A stretch of DNA of 64,000 bases from Sinohyriopsis cumingii (lineage: Eukaryota; Mollusca; Bivalvia; Unionida; Unionidae), in NCBI GenBank assembly GCA_028554795.2, contig CM068825.1, positions 154,921,553 to 154,985,552 of the forward strand, given 5' to 3'. Positions within the stretch are counted from its first letter, which is position 1. The number at the start of each line of letters is the position of its first letter. The position numbers were made by a program, and so were the translations under genes. The notes beneath the pieces were generated by a model. It ran no database searches and was not told the DNA's origin. It saw only the letters and a list, made by a program, of their open reading frames with translations. Positions 25,715 to 39,475 of this stretch are shown piece after piece.

Positions 25715-28252
25715 ACCTAGGTTATACAACGCCATATTAGAAATACTATAGTCTGGTTCGAGTTACCTATTTGTTGTAACTGAACAGACAAATTGAATTT
25801 ACTTATACGCTGCATGCATTGAACGATTAATGTAATGGGTAACGAATTCATGTGCCCGCATGCGCATCATATATCAATGCAGAAGTACTTAACCGTGTCA
25901 TATGTACTACACGGTTTAGTTGGTATAATTTTAACTGCCTTATACATGGTTTGATGTGGAGTCACATAACTCTGTGTAGTTTCTTGTGACGTGTACGCTG
26001 TGTCTGGTGTCGTTGGTTCCGAAGAGTGTACTGGTGTTCTCAGTGCGAGGGACCAGGGCTTCGCGACCATCAGGTCTGTGTTAAATGTGAGGACTCTCGA
26101 GGGATCCTTCAACAGACTGAGAGAGGCGGACCATGAGTGGGCGCTTCTCTGACCATTGACTAGAGTGAGTGGAACCGGAGATACATCTTGGACGGCAAAT
26201 GGGTGTCACTATAGTTAAATATATATATATACTACGTTTTCCATGTCATTGTTATTTCCACTATTGCTACCTGAGCAAATTTACATGCATTTCAATATCG
26301 TTATATGAACGATGCATTCAAATTTACATGCATTTCAATATCGTTATATGATCGATACATTCAAATTTACATGCATTTCAATATCGTTATATGAACGATA
26401 CATTCAAGACTTTGTTTATATTTGGGTGTAGATCATATGCTTTAATTTTGTTGATCGGTGATAGGACTTAATTCACGTTTGTTTGAAATTCCATTTGTTA
26501 AATTCATGTTTGAGATTTTTTCGTTGAGTTAATTGTTGTTGATAGTTCCATGTTAGGAAATTTATAATTTTCCTTATCTTTTTTGTTTATAATGGTGTCA
26601 GATTTGTTGATATTTAATTTGCGTTTATAAATAAACATCTTATAAACGCAGTTGCTTTGGGTGTCTTCACTAATCCAGTCCCAACCCGGCTTCATCTTGT
26701 GACACTGAGATCCTTTAGAAAAAAGCTGACAATGCTGTGGATCCAATACTCCCATTTACAATCATGCTTAATGATGTTGCAGGGGATACAGTATCACAAA
26801 ACATAGGCAATTTCTAGACATGTCAATGACCATCGTTTGATAGGCACTATCAGGGAACGGGAAAAGGGTCCTTCAAGATTCAATACCAGTCCAACAACTG
26901 AAAATCTGAATCTCTACCATTAGAGACAGCAAGAAGAAAACGTGCAGATCACGTGTTTCTAGGTTAAACGTTTGCTTCTTGGTTAAAACGGTATGAAATA
27001 TAGTATGAAAAAGCACTGGCAAAAATAAAAGCAGCTGTACTGAGCATTTAAACAAATCTGATAAAATAGGTATTTGCAAAACAATGGAAAGGGTGAGAAA
27101 AAAAATTGCCTACCCTGGTCTATTTAATACAACAAACTACTATCAGACATACAATGTGGGTTCAATAGTCCGACAGGCACAGTTTGCTATCTTGTCAGAC
27201 TATAAAGCATTTCTTAAAGACGCTTTCGTGAAGATAAAACAATAGTTCCCATCTTTTCAAGACAGCACGATGAAGTACTGCATAATGAATAATCTTTCCA
27301 CCAAAAGGTATAAAGGGCTTAGCTTTTCCTATATGTACAATTATTTTCAAATATAAAACTTCAAAGTTAAAGTAGATAAAACCTTTTCTGAAAGCTATCC
27401 TCAGGAACTGGTGTACCCCGGTGTACCCCGGAGTACCATTCTGTCATTCACCGTGTTCAACATCAAATTAACAAGACAGTGAAATTCCTAAATCCATAAA
27501 CAAACTGCTCAGTATATTTTACCCTCCAGAAAGTCTCTGTGTTGATGTAAATAAACCACGACTGTATCTCAGATGATCGAAACAGGCCCTGCGGTATGCT
27601 ACAAAATTATCCTTTAATCGAATCCTGAATATGATGGATCATTTTGGCCCAAATAACAAACCTTATTCGTTCAGAATTCAAACTTCATTGGATCTATTGG
27701 CATACGAAACAGTTAAAAGCAATGTTGCAAATGCTGCTTACTTCTGTATTTCCATATCACTACCGTTGTTTTCAAAACATCTAACACTACTATTGTTCCT
27801 TTGATAATTAAAAACGTCACCAGTCAAAGTAAATTCAATGAAATTAGAGCCTCCGTTCGTAGTAGCCATACAAACCTGTATGCAGAAAGTTCAAAGATGA
27901 AGACAAAGTTTGAGCTGCTATCGCAACACCACATGACTCCATCTTAAGCCGGTTACGAGATAGAGTTTCGTTGTTTTACTGCAGAAATAACAGAAATTCT
28001 CAAATCATTTTAACGTCTCAAAATGCAAATGTATAATCACTTCGTATTCCCTTTCCACATTGAAATCCTTGTATAAAATTAAACCTGACAACCTGTTAAT
28101 ATCCCAGATATCAGAGAAGCATAATGTACTCATACAATATTGGAAATGTATTCTGTACTGTTGGCTACCCAGTCAATTGGTATAAATGGCAATGAACGGC
28201 CATGCAAAACAGCAAAAGTTGCGCCTCATTCACCAATTTTCGAACTGAATAT
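25715..28252. other. Right flank of the Polinton, no gene seen
   Basis: No coding pattern recognised. Contains a short tandem repeat (separate entry at 26275). Confidence 0.4.
26275..26407. repeat. Three-unit tandem repeat, about 50 bp
   Basis: AAATTTACATGCATTTCAAT followed by ATCGTTATATGAACGATGCATTC, three times with small changes (GAACGAT/GATCGAT). Confidence 0.8.
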
Positions 28253-31200
28253 TCCATCGTCATCATCATCATCATTGTAGGTTGGTAGTGGAGAGTTGTA
28301 GTTACATCGTCATCATTATCATCATTGTAAGTTGTTAGTGGGGAGTAGTAGTTACATCGTCATCATTATCATCATTGTAGGTTGTTAGTGGGAGTAGTAG
28401 TTACATCGTCATCATCATCATTGTAAGATGGTAGTTGGAGTAGTAGTTACATCGTCATCATTATCATCATTGTAGGTTGTTAGTGGGGAGTAGCAGTTAC
28501 ATCGTCATCATTATCATCATTGTAGGTTGTTAGTGGGAGTAGTAGTTACATCGTCATCATCATCATTGTAAGATGGTAGTTGGAGTAGTAGTTACATCGT
28601 CATCATTATCATCATTGTAGGTTGTTAGTGGGGAGTAGTAGTTACATCGTCATCATTATCATCATTGTAGGTTGTTAGTGGGAGTAGTAGTTACATCGTC
28701 ATCATCATCATTGTAAGATGGTAGTTGGAGTAGTAGTTACATCGTCATCATTATCATCATTGTAGGTTGTTAGTGGGGAGTAGCAGTTACATCGTCATCA
28801 TTATCATCATTGTAGGTTGTTAGTGGGAGTAGTAGTTACATCGTCATCATCATCATTGTAAGATGGTAGTTGGAGTAGTAGTTACATCGTCATCATTATC
28901 ATCATTGTAGGTTGTTAGTGGGGAGTAGTAGTTACATCGTCATCATTATCATCATTGTAGGTTGTTAGTGGGAGTAGTAGTTACATCGTCATCATTATCA
29001 TCATTGTAAGATGGTAGTTGGATTAGTAGTTACATCGTCATCATTATCATCATTGTAGGTTGTTAGTGGGAGTAGTAGTTACATCGTCATCATCATCATT
29101 GTAAGATGGTAGTTGGAGTAGTAGTTACATCGTCATCATTATCATCATTGTAGGTTGTTAGTGGGGAGTAGTAGTTACATCGTCATCATTATCATCATTG
29201 TAGGTTGTTAGTGGGAGTAGTAGTTACATCGTCATCATCATCATTGTAAGATGGTAGTTGGAGTAGTAGTTACATCGTCATCATTATCATCATTGTAGGT
29301 TGTTAGTGGGGAGTAGCAGTTACATCGTCATCATTATCATCATTGTAGGTTGTTAGTGGGAGTAGTAGTTACATCGTCATCATCATCATTGTAAGATGGT
29401 AGTTGGAGTAGTAGTTACATCGTCATCATTATCATCATTGTAGGTTGTTAGTGGGGAGTAGTAGTTACATCGTCATCATTATCATCATTGTAGGTTGTTA
29501 GTGGGGAGTAGTAGTTACATCGTCATCATTATCATCATTGTAGGTTGTTAGTGGGAGTAGTAGTTACATCGTCATCATCATCATTGTAAGATGGTAGTTG
29601 GAGTAGTAGTTACATCGTCATCATTATCATCATTGTAGGTTGTTAGTGGGGAGTAGCAGTTACATCGTCATCATTATCATCATTGTAGGTTGTTAGTGGG
29701 AGTAGTAGTTACATCGTCATCATCATCATTGTAAGATGGTAGTTGGAGTAGTAGTTACATCGTCATCATTATCATCATTGTAGGTTGTTAGTGGGAGTAG
29801 TAGTTACATCGTCATCATCATCATTGTAAGATGGTAGTTGGAGTAGTAGTTACATCGTCATCATTATCATCATTGTAGGTTGTTAGTGGGGAGTAGTAGT
29901 TACATCGTCATCATTATCATCATTGTAGGTTGTTAGTGGGAGTAGTAGTTACATCGTCATCATCATCATTGTAAGATGGTAGTTGGAGTAGTAGTTACAT
30001 CGTCATCATTATCATCATTGTAGGTTGTTAGTGGGGAGTAGCAGTTACATCGTCATCATTATCATCATTGTAGGTTGTTAGTGGGAGTAGTAGTTACATC
30101 GTCATCATCATCATTGTAAGATGGTAGTTGGAGTAGTAGTTACATCGTCATCATTATCATCATTGTAGGTTGTTAGTGGGGAGTAGCAGTTACATCGTCA
30201 TCATTATCATCATTGTAGGTTGTTAGTGGGAGTAGTAGTTACATCGTCATCATCATCATTGTAAGATGGTAGTTGGAGTAGTAGTTACATCGTCATCATC
30301 ATCATTGTAGGTTGTTAGTGGGAGTAGTAGTTACATCGTCATCATCATCATTGTAAGATGGTAGTTGGAGTAGTAGTTACATCGTCATCATTATCATCAT
30401 TGTAGGTTGTTAGTGGGGAGTAGTAGTTACATCGTCATCATTATCATCATTGTAGGTTGTTAGTGGGAGTAGTAGTTACATCGTCATCATCATCATTGTA
30501 AGATGGTAGTTGGAGTAGTAGTTACATCGTCATCATTATCATCATTGTAGGTTGTTAGTGGGGAGTAGCAGTTACATCGTCATCATTATCATCATTGTAG
30601 GTTGTTAGTGGGAGTAGTAGTTACATCGTCATCATCATCATTGTAAGATGGTAGTTGGAGTAGTAGTTACATCGTCATCATTATCATCATTGTAGGTTGT
30701 TAGTGGGGAGTAGCAGTTACATCGTCATCATTATCATCATTGTAGGTTGTTAGTGGGAGTAGTAGTTACATCGTCATCATCATCATTGTAGGTTGTTAGT
30801 GGGAGTAGTAGTTACATCGTCATCATCATCATTGTAAGATGGTAGTTGGAGTAGTAGTTACATCGTCATCATTATCATCATTGTAGGTTGTTAGTGGGAG
30901 TAGTAGTTACATCGTCATCATCATCATTGTAAGATGGTAGTGGGAGTAGTAGTTACATCGTCATCATCATCATTGTAAGATGGTAGTTGGAGTAGTAGTT
31001 ACATCGTCATCATTATCATCATTGTAAGATGGTAGTTGGAGTAGTAGTTACATCGTCATCATTATCATCATTGTAAGATGGTAGTTGGAGTAGTAGTTAC
31101 ATCGTCATCATTATCATCATTGTAGGTTGTTAGTGGGAGTAGTAGTTACATCGTCATCATCATCATTGTAAGATGGTAGTGGGAGTAGTAGTTACATCGT

Positions 31201-33376
31201 CATCATTATCATCATTGTAAGATGTTAGTTGGAGTAGTAGTTACATCGTCATCATTATCATCATTGTAAGATGGTAGTTGGAGTAGTAGTTACATCGTCA
31301 TCATTATCATCATTGTAAGATGGTAGTGGGAGTAGAAGTTACATCGTCATCATTATCATCATTGTAAGATGGTAGTTGGAGTAGTAGTTACATCGTCATC
31401 ATTATCATCATTGTAAGATGGTAGTTGGAGTAGTAGTTACATCGTCATCATTATCATCATTGTAAGATGGTAGTTGGAGTAGTAGTTACATCGTCATCAT
31501 TATCATCATTGTAAGATGGTAGTTGGAGTAGTAGTTACATCGTCATCATTATCATCATTGTAAGATGGTAGTGGGAGTAGAAGTTACATCGTCATCATTA
31601 TCATCATTGTAAGATGGTAGTTGGAGTAGTAGTTACATCGTCATCATTATCATCATTGTAAGATGGTAGTTGGAGTAGTAGTTACATCGTCATCATTATC
31701 ATCATTGTAAGATGGTAGTTGGAGTAGTAGTTACATCGTCATCATTATCATCATTGTAAGATGGTAGTGGGAGTAGAAGTTACATCGTCATCATTATCAT
31801 CATTGTAAGATGGTAGTTGGATTAGTAGTTACATCGTCATCATTATCATCATTGTAAGATGGTAGTGGGAGTAGAAGTTATTATCATTCATGTAATGAAT
31901 GGTCGTTGGAGTAGTAGTAAGTTACATTCCGTTCATCATTATTCATCATTATGTAGGTGTTAGTGGGGAGTAGCAGTTACATCGTCATCATTATCATCAT
32001 TGTAGGTTGTTATGGGAGTAGTAGATTATACGATCATCATCATCATTGTAGAGTGTTAGTTGGAGTAGTAGTTACATCGTCATTATCATCATTGTAAGAT
32101 GGTAGTTGGAGTAGTAGTTACATCGTCATCATTATCATCATTGTAGGTTGTTAGTGGGAGTAGTAGTTACATCGTCATCATCATCATTGTAAGATGGTAG
32201 TGGGAGTAGTAGTTACATCGTCATCATCATCATTGTAAGATGGTAGTTGGAGTAGTAGTTACATCGTCATCATTATCATCATTGTAAGATGGTAGTTGGA
32301 GTAGTAGTTACATCGTCATCATTATCATCATTGTAAGATGGTAGTTGGAGTAGTAGTTACATCGTCATCATTATCATCATTGTAGGTTGTTAGTGGGAGT
32401 AGTAGTTACATCGTCATCATCATCATTGTAAGATGGTAGTGGGAGTAGTAGTTACATCGTCATCATTATCATCATTGTAAGATGGTAGTTGGAGTAGTAG
32501 TTACATCGTCATCATTATCATCATTGTAAGATGGTAGTTGGAGTAGTAGTTACATCGTCATCATTATCATCATTGTAAGATGGTAGTTGGAGTAGTAGTT
32601 ACATCGTCATCATTATCATCATTGTAAGATGGTAGTGGGAGTAGAAGTTACATCGTCATCATTATCATCATTGTAAGATGGTAGTTGGAGTAGTAGTTAC
32701 ATCGTCATCATTATCATCATTGTAAGATGGTAGTTGGAGTAGTAGTTACATCGTCATCATTATCATCATTGTAAGATGGTAGTTGGAGTAGTAGTTACAT
32801 CGTCATCATTATCATCATTGTAAGATGGTAGTGGGAGTAGAAGTTACATCGTCATCATTATCATCATTGTAAGATGGTAGTTGGATTAGTAGTTACATCG
32901 TCATCATTATCATCATTGTAAGATGGTAGTGGGAGTAGAAGTTACATCGTCATCATTATCATCATTGTAAGATGGTAGTTGGATTAGTAGTTACATCGTC
33001 ATCATTATCATCATTGTAAGATGGTAGTTGGATTAGTAGTTACATCGTCATCATTATCATCATTGTAAGATGGTAGTTGGAGTAGTAGTTACATCGTCAT
33101 CATTATCATCATTGTAAGATGGTAGTTGGAGTAGTAGTTACATCGTCATCATTATCATCATTGTAAGATGGTAGTTGGAGTAGTAGTTACATCGTCATCA
33201 TCATCATTGTAGGTTGTTAGTGGGAGTAGTAGTTACATCGTCATCATCATCATTGTAGGTTGTTAGTGGGAGTAGTAGTTACATCGTCATCATTATCATC
33301 ATTGTAGGTTGTTAGTGGGAGTAGTAGTTACATCGTCATCATTATCATTGTAAGATGGTAGTGGGAGTAATAGTTT
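28253..33376. repeat. Minisatellite, 46-50 bp units, higher-order structure
   Basis: About 100 units built from ATCGTCATCA(TTA)TCATCATTG, TAAGATGGTAGTTGG or TAGGTTGTTAGTGGG(G), and AGTAGTAGTTAC. In the first half the three unit types of 50, 49 and 46 bp alternate in a repeated order. In the second half one type (TAAGATGGTAG) is amplified. A damaged patch at 31876-32050 splits two near-copies of the same block (about 30890-31870 and 32130-32940). Confidence 0.95.
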
Positions 33377-34220
33377 ATCATCTCGTCTTGAATAATTTGT
33401 TTTAAATGTACTGTAGAAATAAAAACTATAGCACACAAGTAGTATATGGGTCCGCCTTAGCGTCAGTGGAATTTAACGTTAAAAATGGGTAAATCAAAAT
33501 TGGCGTCAATGGGAATTTAACATGGGAATGTCACCTTTCGGTCAATGGGAATTGAAAATTGGTGAGGTCATGGGCTTTTTAGGGTCAAAACAATTTATAA
33601 GGCGAAATGTATTTGTAAGGACAGAGAGTTGATAGGGACAAACATAGACATACAGAAACAAACAAATACACATCCAAACACACAGAAAAGAGGACAGAAA
33701 TGTTCTAAAGAAAGACTCACAGATAAAATAGAGACTCGAAAAAAGAAAAGACTATTGTATGGGTACAAAACATTTATTCAGGTATATACATGGGCTCTCT
33801 AGCGTGTGATATGGTCTAAGCACTATCCATCTAATACATTAAACATTTGGACAGGAAACAAACCTATTTAAAAGTTATTCAGCTCTTTGTTCTAGTAAAC
33901 TACTTTTTAAAAATTAAAGTTCATATCTTCAAAGAAATAATTCATATACAACGTATTTACATTTCATAAAAGAAATCCATTTTCTTTCACGCTACATTAA
34001 ATGCTCATTGTTAAGAAAAAGCTAAAGCAATTAGCAAACAATCAAATAGGACAAAGTTCGTGCTTTTCTCTATATCCGTCACACACATTGTTTAAAATCT
34101 GGTCAGCTACCACTTGTGTCCCAGTGTAGATGTTTCCCATCACGTACCCCTTTTCATTCGTAAATCTGCTGTTATGTCCATCGTGTTAGGTACACTTATT
34201 GGTAAGCAGATCAAGTGCAG

Positions 34221-34759
34221 TCATTGTCTTCTTCCCATCTGAGCTACAACGTATGCCATATGAATGGTCACTTTTCCATCAGTGATGTCAAATTTTTCTC
34301 TCATCGTCTGCACGTCTTCGATAGCCCTCAAAAGTTTGGATGAAGTTAATTCTGCAGGTGTACTAAACCCGATACATACAGGAGAGTTCAAACTGTCGTG
34401 TGATACATCGATAGGCTTAAACGACCTAAATCTTTGACTTGACACTGACGTTTGAGTTCATCTAACAGTGAGTCAGATAAGTCCGTAATGAAACCTGCCA
34501 CTTCCTCAGGTAGAATGTCAGACGCAAAGTCTTTAAATTTCACCGTGTAGGTGTAAGTTGTCGTCCTAAATTTTCTAGTAGTCGCCGTCTGAATCATTTG
34601 GATGCTAAAATACTCCTTTAGGTCTACTGAATCCTTTCCCTTCTTGGACGCACTTTGCTGTGACGGTATTGTAGTGGTGAAAGAGGCCAATGATGTTTGT
34701 TTCTCCTCTTTTTTCATCTGCGCAGAGTGGTCCATCGTTCTCGTCGCTTGTCCTTGCAA
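34221..34759 (-). pseudogene. Polymerase N-terminal region fragment
   Basis: Matches the first 200 residues of the polymerase at 7466 (FRTTTYTYTVKFKDF, PAELTSSKLL, FDITDGK). One frameshift near 34440. The ATG side has its own TATAAAAAGGGG (minus strand, near 34785-34796), so this piece may once have been a separate gene. Inactive. Confidence 0.75.
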
Positions 34760-34967
34760 TGAAGTGTCGTTCTTGAAAGTCGTCCCCTTTTTATACTGGG
34801 TGATATCATCGTGTCCCTAAAGTAAAGTCTTGTAGTCTGGAAGTTGCACTGCTAGCACATAGTTTTCCATGGCGTTAGTAAATAAACAACTAAGATGTGG
34901 TACTGTATTGGTGGTGTGATCGTGAGGCACAGCATCGCACTCGAGCTTCTCATTGGACTTGAGCCTC

Positions 34968-36088
34968 TCATTCGATTTTTGCTGTGTCGAAGTCATCCTT
35001 TTTGTTGGTAGCTATCGTCTTTGAACAATTGTGTTTATACCAGTGTGTCCGTACGGCAAAGTGAAGTGGTTGGGAAGTCGCACTAACTTCTGGTACACGA
35101 TTTGATTTTTGCAAAGGTCGACTGACCATTTGGTGTGTGGCTGAACTTACAATCTTGTGAGGTTGGTAGGTGGTCACTTTAAAATTTTGATCCTTTCCAG
35201 ACTGCAAGGTTTCTTTCGATACCCCAAAGGTCACCACTTGACTGGTGCGATAATTGAGAGTCATTCTTTTCACTTCTCCATGTTGGTCCCGGTATTCGTA
35301 GCCGTAATTTTTGGGACCGCCACTGGCAAAACATAGAATCTTGTCGTCGGAGTGCTCGTCCGTCCAGGCTTCTAAACGGTTGCCATCGATGTCAGGGTGT
35401 CGGTGACCCAGGCGATCAATGTAGATGCAACTGTCCCTGTCATAAAACAGCATACGATCTCCTAATGGGTGAATAGCGAGCATGAGCTGTCACGTGGGCT
35501 GTAATGATGACATTTCCAAATTCGTCAGCTTCTACAAAGTCCAGGTCTTCTTCGTAATTGACCATGATCAAGTCCTCACGAAGGACATCCATGTGTTACG
35601 TGGTTTTGGTTTTGTCGTGAATCATCTGGAAGTAGCGGGAATGATCGGACAAATACTCTGTCTTGGGTAAACACGGCCGTTGTGACATTTTGCCCCGCAA
35701 ACAATTCAACATCACTTTGGCAAACGATCGCCTTCCTTCGTTTTTTCTCCACGTGTTCTAAAGTGATGCCTTCCTGCTCCAAGTCATTCTCTTTGAATTT
35801 GTTTCGGTCTTCGGGAGTGTGACACCAGGAAGGATAGCCGCTGGCTTCTTGTTTCAGTTTCGAAAAGGCATCCACGTAGTCTGCGAAAATGCCTTTATGA
35901 GTCTTGTTACCCTTGTGGTATTTTTTGTCTTGGGAAAGTGGTAAATTTTGTACCCTTCTAATAGTTGGTATACCAGATCCAGAGCATTGAACAATTCCAC
36001 GCTGACCCACGTTCCCGTCAAGGCGCGTTCTTCCTAGGTGTGCTGACAAGGTTGGTCTTGGTTGCACGTTTCGGCACAAGGGAAACAT
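34968..36088 (-). pseudogene. Polymerase C-terminal region fragment
   Basis: Matches 10390-11509 of the complete element on the minus strand in two or more frames. It has the TPR/palm part and motif C, where DTDS has become DRDS (FYDRDSCIYI), plus GGPKNYGYEYRD. Broken by several shifts. Lacks everything before motif A. Confidence 0.85.
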
Positions 36089-36221
36089 CAGTTTGCTCTA
36101 GAAAATTTAAGGTATCCATAATAACTTGATTCTATTCACACATCGCTGATGAAATATATATTTAATTTATTTGTTTAAAATAAATATTTTACAAAGGATT
36201 GATTTATTACTTATGAATGAA

Positions 36222-36480
36222 GGGGTCCCGAGTGGCCAAGTGGTCTAAAGCGCTCTCCGTTACGGATTACTGCCATCTCACCTCTGTCTGTGTGGGTTCC
36301 AGTCTAGGATTCGGCCAGTGTGGGTATGTGAGAAAGCTTGTCAGTAGCTTCTCGTGGGTCAGTGGTTCTTTCTGGGGTTTTCCCAGGTTCTTCCTCCACC
36401 ATTAATGCTGGCCGCCATGTATAGCCTATCGTGTGCTGAAAAATGGCATTAAACCCCACAACAACAACAAAAAAACAACA
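36222..36480 (+). mobile_element. tRNA-derived SINE, family 1, full length
   Basis: tRNA-like head with A box TGGCCAAGTGGT and B box GGTTCCAGTC, a body CTCCACCATTAATGCTGGCCGCC, a tail CTGAAAAATGGCATTAAAC and (CAA)n. Flanked by a 13-bp duplication ACTTATGAATGAA (36209-36221 and 36481-36493). Absent at the same place in copy B. Confidence 0.9.
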
Positions 36481-38956
36481 ACTTATGAATGAAAGGATAA
36501 TTAAGAACTGATGAACATAGAATGTAAGTCTGATATCTTTAGGTATAACAATAAAGAAATTATAGCTTTGGCAGGAATGATGGAAATACTTTTTTACGAA
36601 AGTTTGAATTATTCCTAGAAAATACGATATAAAGTCTTGGTGAAAATGTACCTTTACTGTAAATAAGGTGGTGTTATGCGATAAGATATTGAATTTAGAG
36701 GTTGGACCCTATTTATACCAGTTACATATTAATCATGAAATGTAGGTGAAAGTGGCGCACTTTTGATGCGCGATGAATGATCATTCTAAAATGTACAGAC
36801 AGTGAATATTCAATATCAAAAGGAGAAGTAGTACAGGAGTTTCATACCGGAGAAGATGCACAGACTCATGCACGAACGGACAAAATGAATCATATTTATT
36901 GCTCGCTTCTTGAAGCAGGGGACATACATTCATCCTCAAATAATCAAAACACTAAAGTAGAAATGAATTAGAATACAAGGAGATATAAATTAAGCAGAGA
37001 AAAATTCTGAATTTATTCCAAACAATTTGTTAATTAATCTGTGTCATGTCAATTATACATGGGCATGTTCAATGGTACTTGCCTAATATGATAGTAGGTT
37101 ATTTGGTCTGCGACATAATTCAGAAGCACATTACTAACAGATGCATAAACTTTAATACACACGTTCAACCATTCTACAAGTAATGCTTGTGGTCTGTCTC
37201 ACGTTTTAGCTTCCACCCCTTTAGAAGAAAGAAACCTCTTTGTGCTGGTAGTGCATTTCAAAGGTGACATCGATTTTACAGCGGAGAGAGTGTCGACAAA
37301 GAATGTTACTTTAGTGAAGCAGTGGACAAGAGAACCATGTTACTGTAGAGAAGAGAGAAGTAGTCGGTAAGGGAACCTGTTACTGTAGAGCAATAGTGGA
37401 CAGTTTCTGGACTGGTTGTTTAGTCCAAGTGCTTGCATAAGGAATATATTTTATTGGTGTTTATGCTCGTGTTTCCCGCCATTTTGATCAAGCATAGTAA
37501 ATGTAGAGAACATTCTTTCTATTCAAGGCCAGGGAGGGAAAACTATCTATCCACCCAAACTGGGTTTGTACTACTATTTTTTTCTCACTCACTCCTCCTC
37601 GGCCCACAAAGTACTCAGTGCTTCCGTCTACATTATGTATGTAATAAAAAAGGGATCATTAGTTTAGATACTTTTATTACAGACACAATTATGTCGCATT
37701 ACTGCTCTTCCTCCCACCTCTCCTTCTAGTAAAAAAAATCAAATCTACGTAATACAGAAGGAAACAAAAAGGCTTTATCAGAGACTACGTTTTCGCACCG
37801 ATCAAGGAAGGTGTCTTATTGGGAAGGAAGACGCGAATGACAAGTAACGAAAATATACTTTAGAAAATAAGAGAAATTTGCTGGCTGACATGAAAAGACA
37901 GAACAAATAGTATAGCAGAAAAATGTATTTTCACCAAAATGATTCGGAAACATATTCTTATTATTTTCAGTCATATCTTTTGAAAGAAACAAATTAAGTT
38001 GCCTTTAATACTCTACAAAAAGGAAATGAAAAACAAGCAAACATGGCTAAACTTTATTTTCACAATTATCATGGTACTGCATGAAGGATAGAAACACAGG
38101 GTACATGCAATGAGAAAGAATGACTTTATATTTCAGAGGTCTTTGGTATTTAAGGGTGGTAGGGGTAATGGGCGTCCTCCATTGTCTTCTTGACCCAGTC
38201 TGAGTATTGAACAACGTCCTCAAATATGCCAGGCTCATCGTGAAGCTTGCAATCACCACCAGAGGAAGCTATGCCTAAAAAAGGAATGAGAAATGATGTG
38301 GAATAGAAGATCAAACAAATAAGACAGGACTCACTTTTGAATAGTTTAAAAGAATAATTGTAATCCTTGGTACAGTTAAGTTTTACAACACTTCTTACAC
38401 CAGTTTTGCACTTGGGCATTCTCTTTGAGAAAGTATGATTTTGCCAAGAAAATGAAACGGCAGGACATGAGAAACAAATTTATTGTAAGTAATTGGAGGG
38501 AAAATCCTTACGTTTCATTCATAACTTGTTTTAATAGTATGTGGAACATTAAAAACCGAGTCTATTATATGCATGTACTATATACTTTTCAGCTTTTATT
38601 TTAGTTACCAGCACAATGCAAACTTACTACAACGTGTGACAAATATATGTAACCAAGACATGTGGATGAAGACGATTGCATGACGAGAACACATTGAATT
38701 TCAACCAACATTTCGCTGATAATTTGGAATTCAGAAGACAAAAGAGAGCTGTCGAAACTCAATAGTTGCATTTTGGAGGCAATTAAAGACAGTAAATACT
38801 TGTTATAGAAGCAATACATCTCGTTAATTAAAAGTGTTGCCCTCCTTCTGAAAGATGTGCTTTTAGACAAATTTCATCTGTACCCAGCTAGAAATCACCC
38901 AATCCTTAAATCAGTCAATGAGTGAAACACATTTTTAAAAAAGAAATTTAGTTGAC

Positions 38957-39060
<104 letters not shown>

Positions 39061-39475
39061 ACAGGCTGAATTATTTGTCTGCATTTATGAGACATGAATG
39101 TTGAAGAAATATGGTTGTAAATAGATTCTTCCACCAGTATGGGATGATTGCCCCTTGGAAAACGTCACGAACTGCTAATTCAAGATATATTTAGCCTCTG
39201 TACTTTTCTTTATAATGCAAGAGCTGGTTCGACAATTCATGACCAGCCCATGAAAGATATTTAGCTAACTCTTCCTTGGCATGATACAGCCAAATAAAAT
39301 GCTGAATATGCCGTCAAAAATCAACCAATCGGTCAATTTCATTATAAAACTCATTGCAACTAAGTAATTGACATTCGGTTGCAAGAGACAATGAGTGTAT
39401 AACATTTCTGGCCATTTCCCGTTCTTTTCGGAAACATATGTGAGACTGTGATACTGCTCGTCAGAGCGTGTGTGC

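Larger units (their letters stand above)
33466..36097 (-). mobile_element. Rearranged Polinton remnant
   Basis: Left edge is a diverged terminal repeat (33466-33790, matching the complement of 60270-60600). Inside, on the minus strand, lie two polymerase pieces in reversed order compared with the complete element. At 36097 it joins the duplicated host block abruptly. No TSD is visible. Confidence 0.75.

Noticed and set aside
28253-33376. CRISPR-like array
   Set aside because: Units are head-to-tail minisatellite repeats without unique spacers, in an animal genome.
36222-36310. tRNA gene
   Set aside because: A and B boxes are present but the cloverleaf is not and a SINE body follows. Same for the heads at 57520-57590 and 60602-60670.
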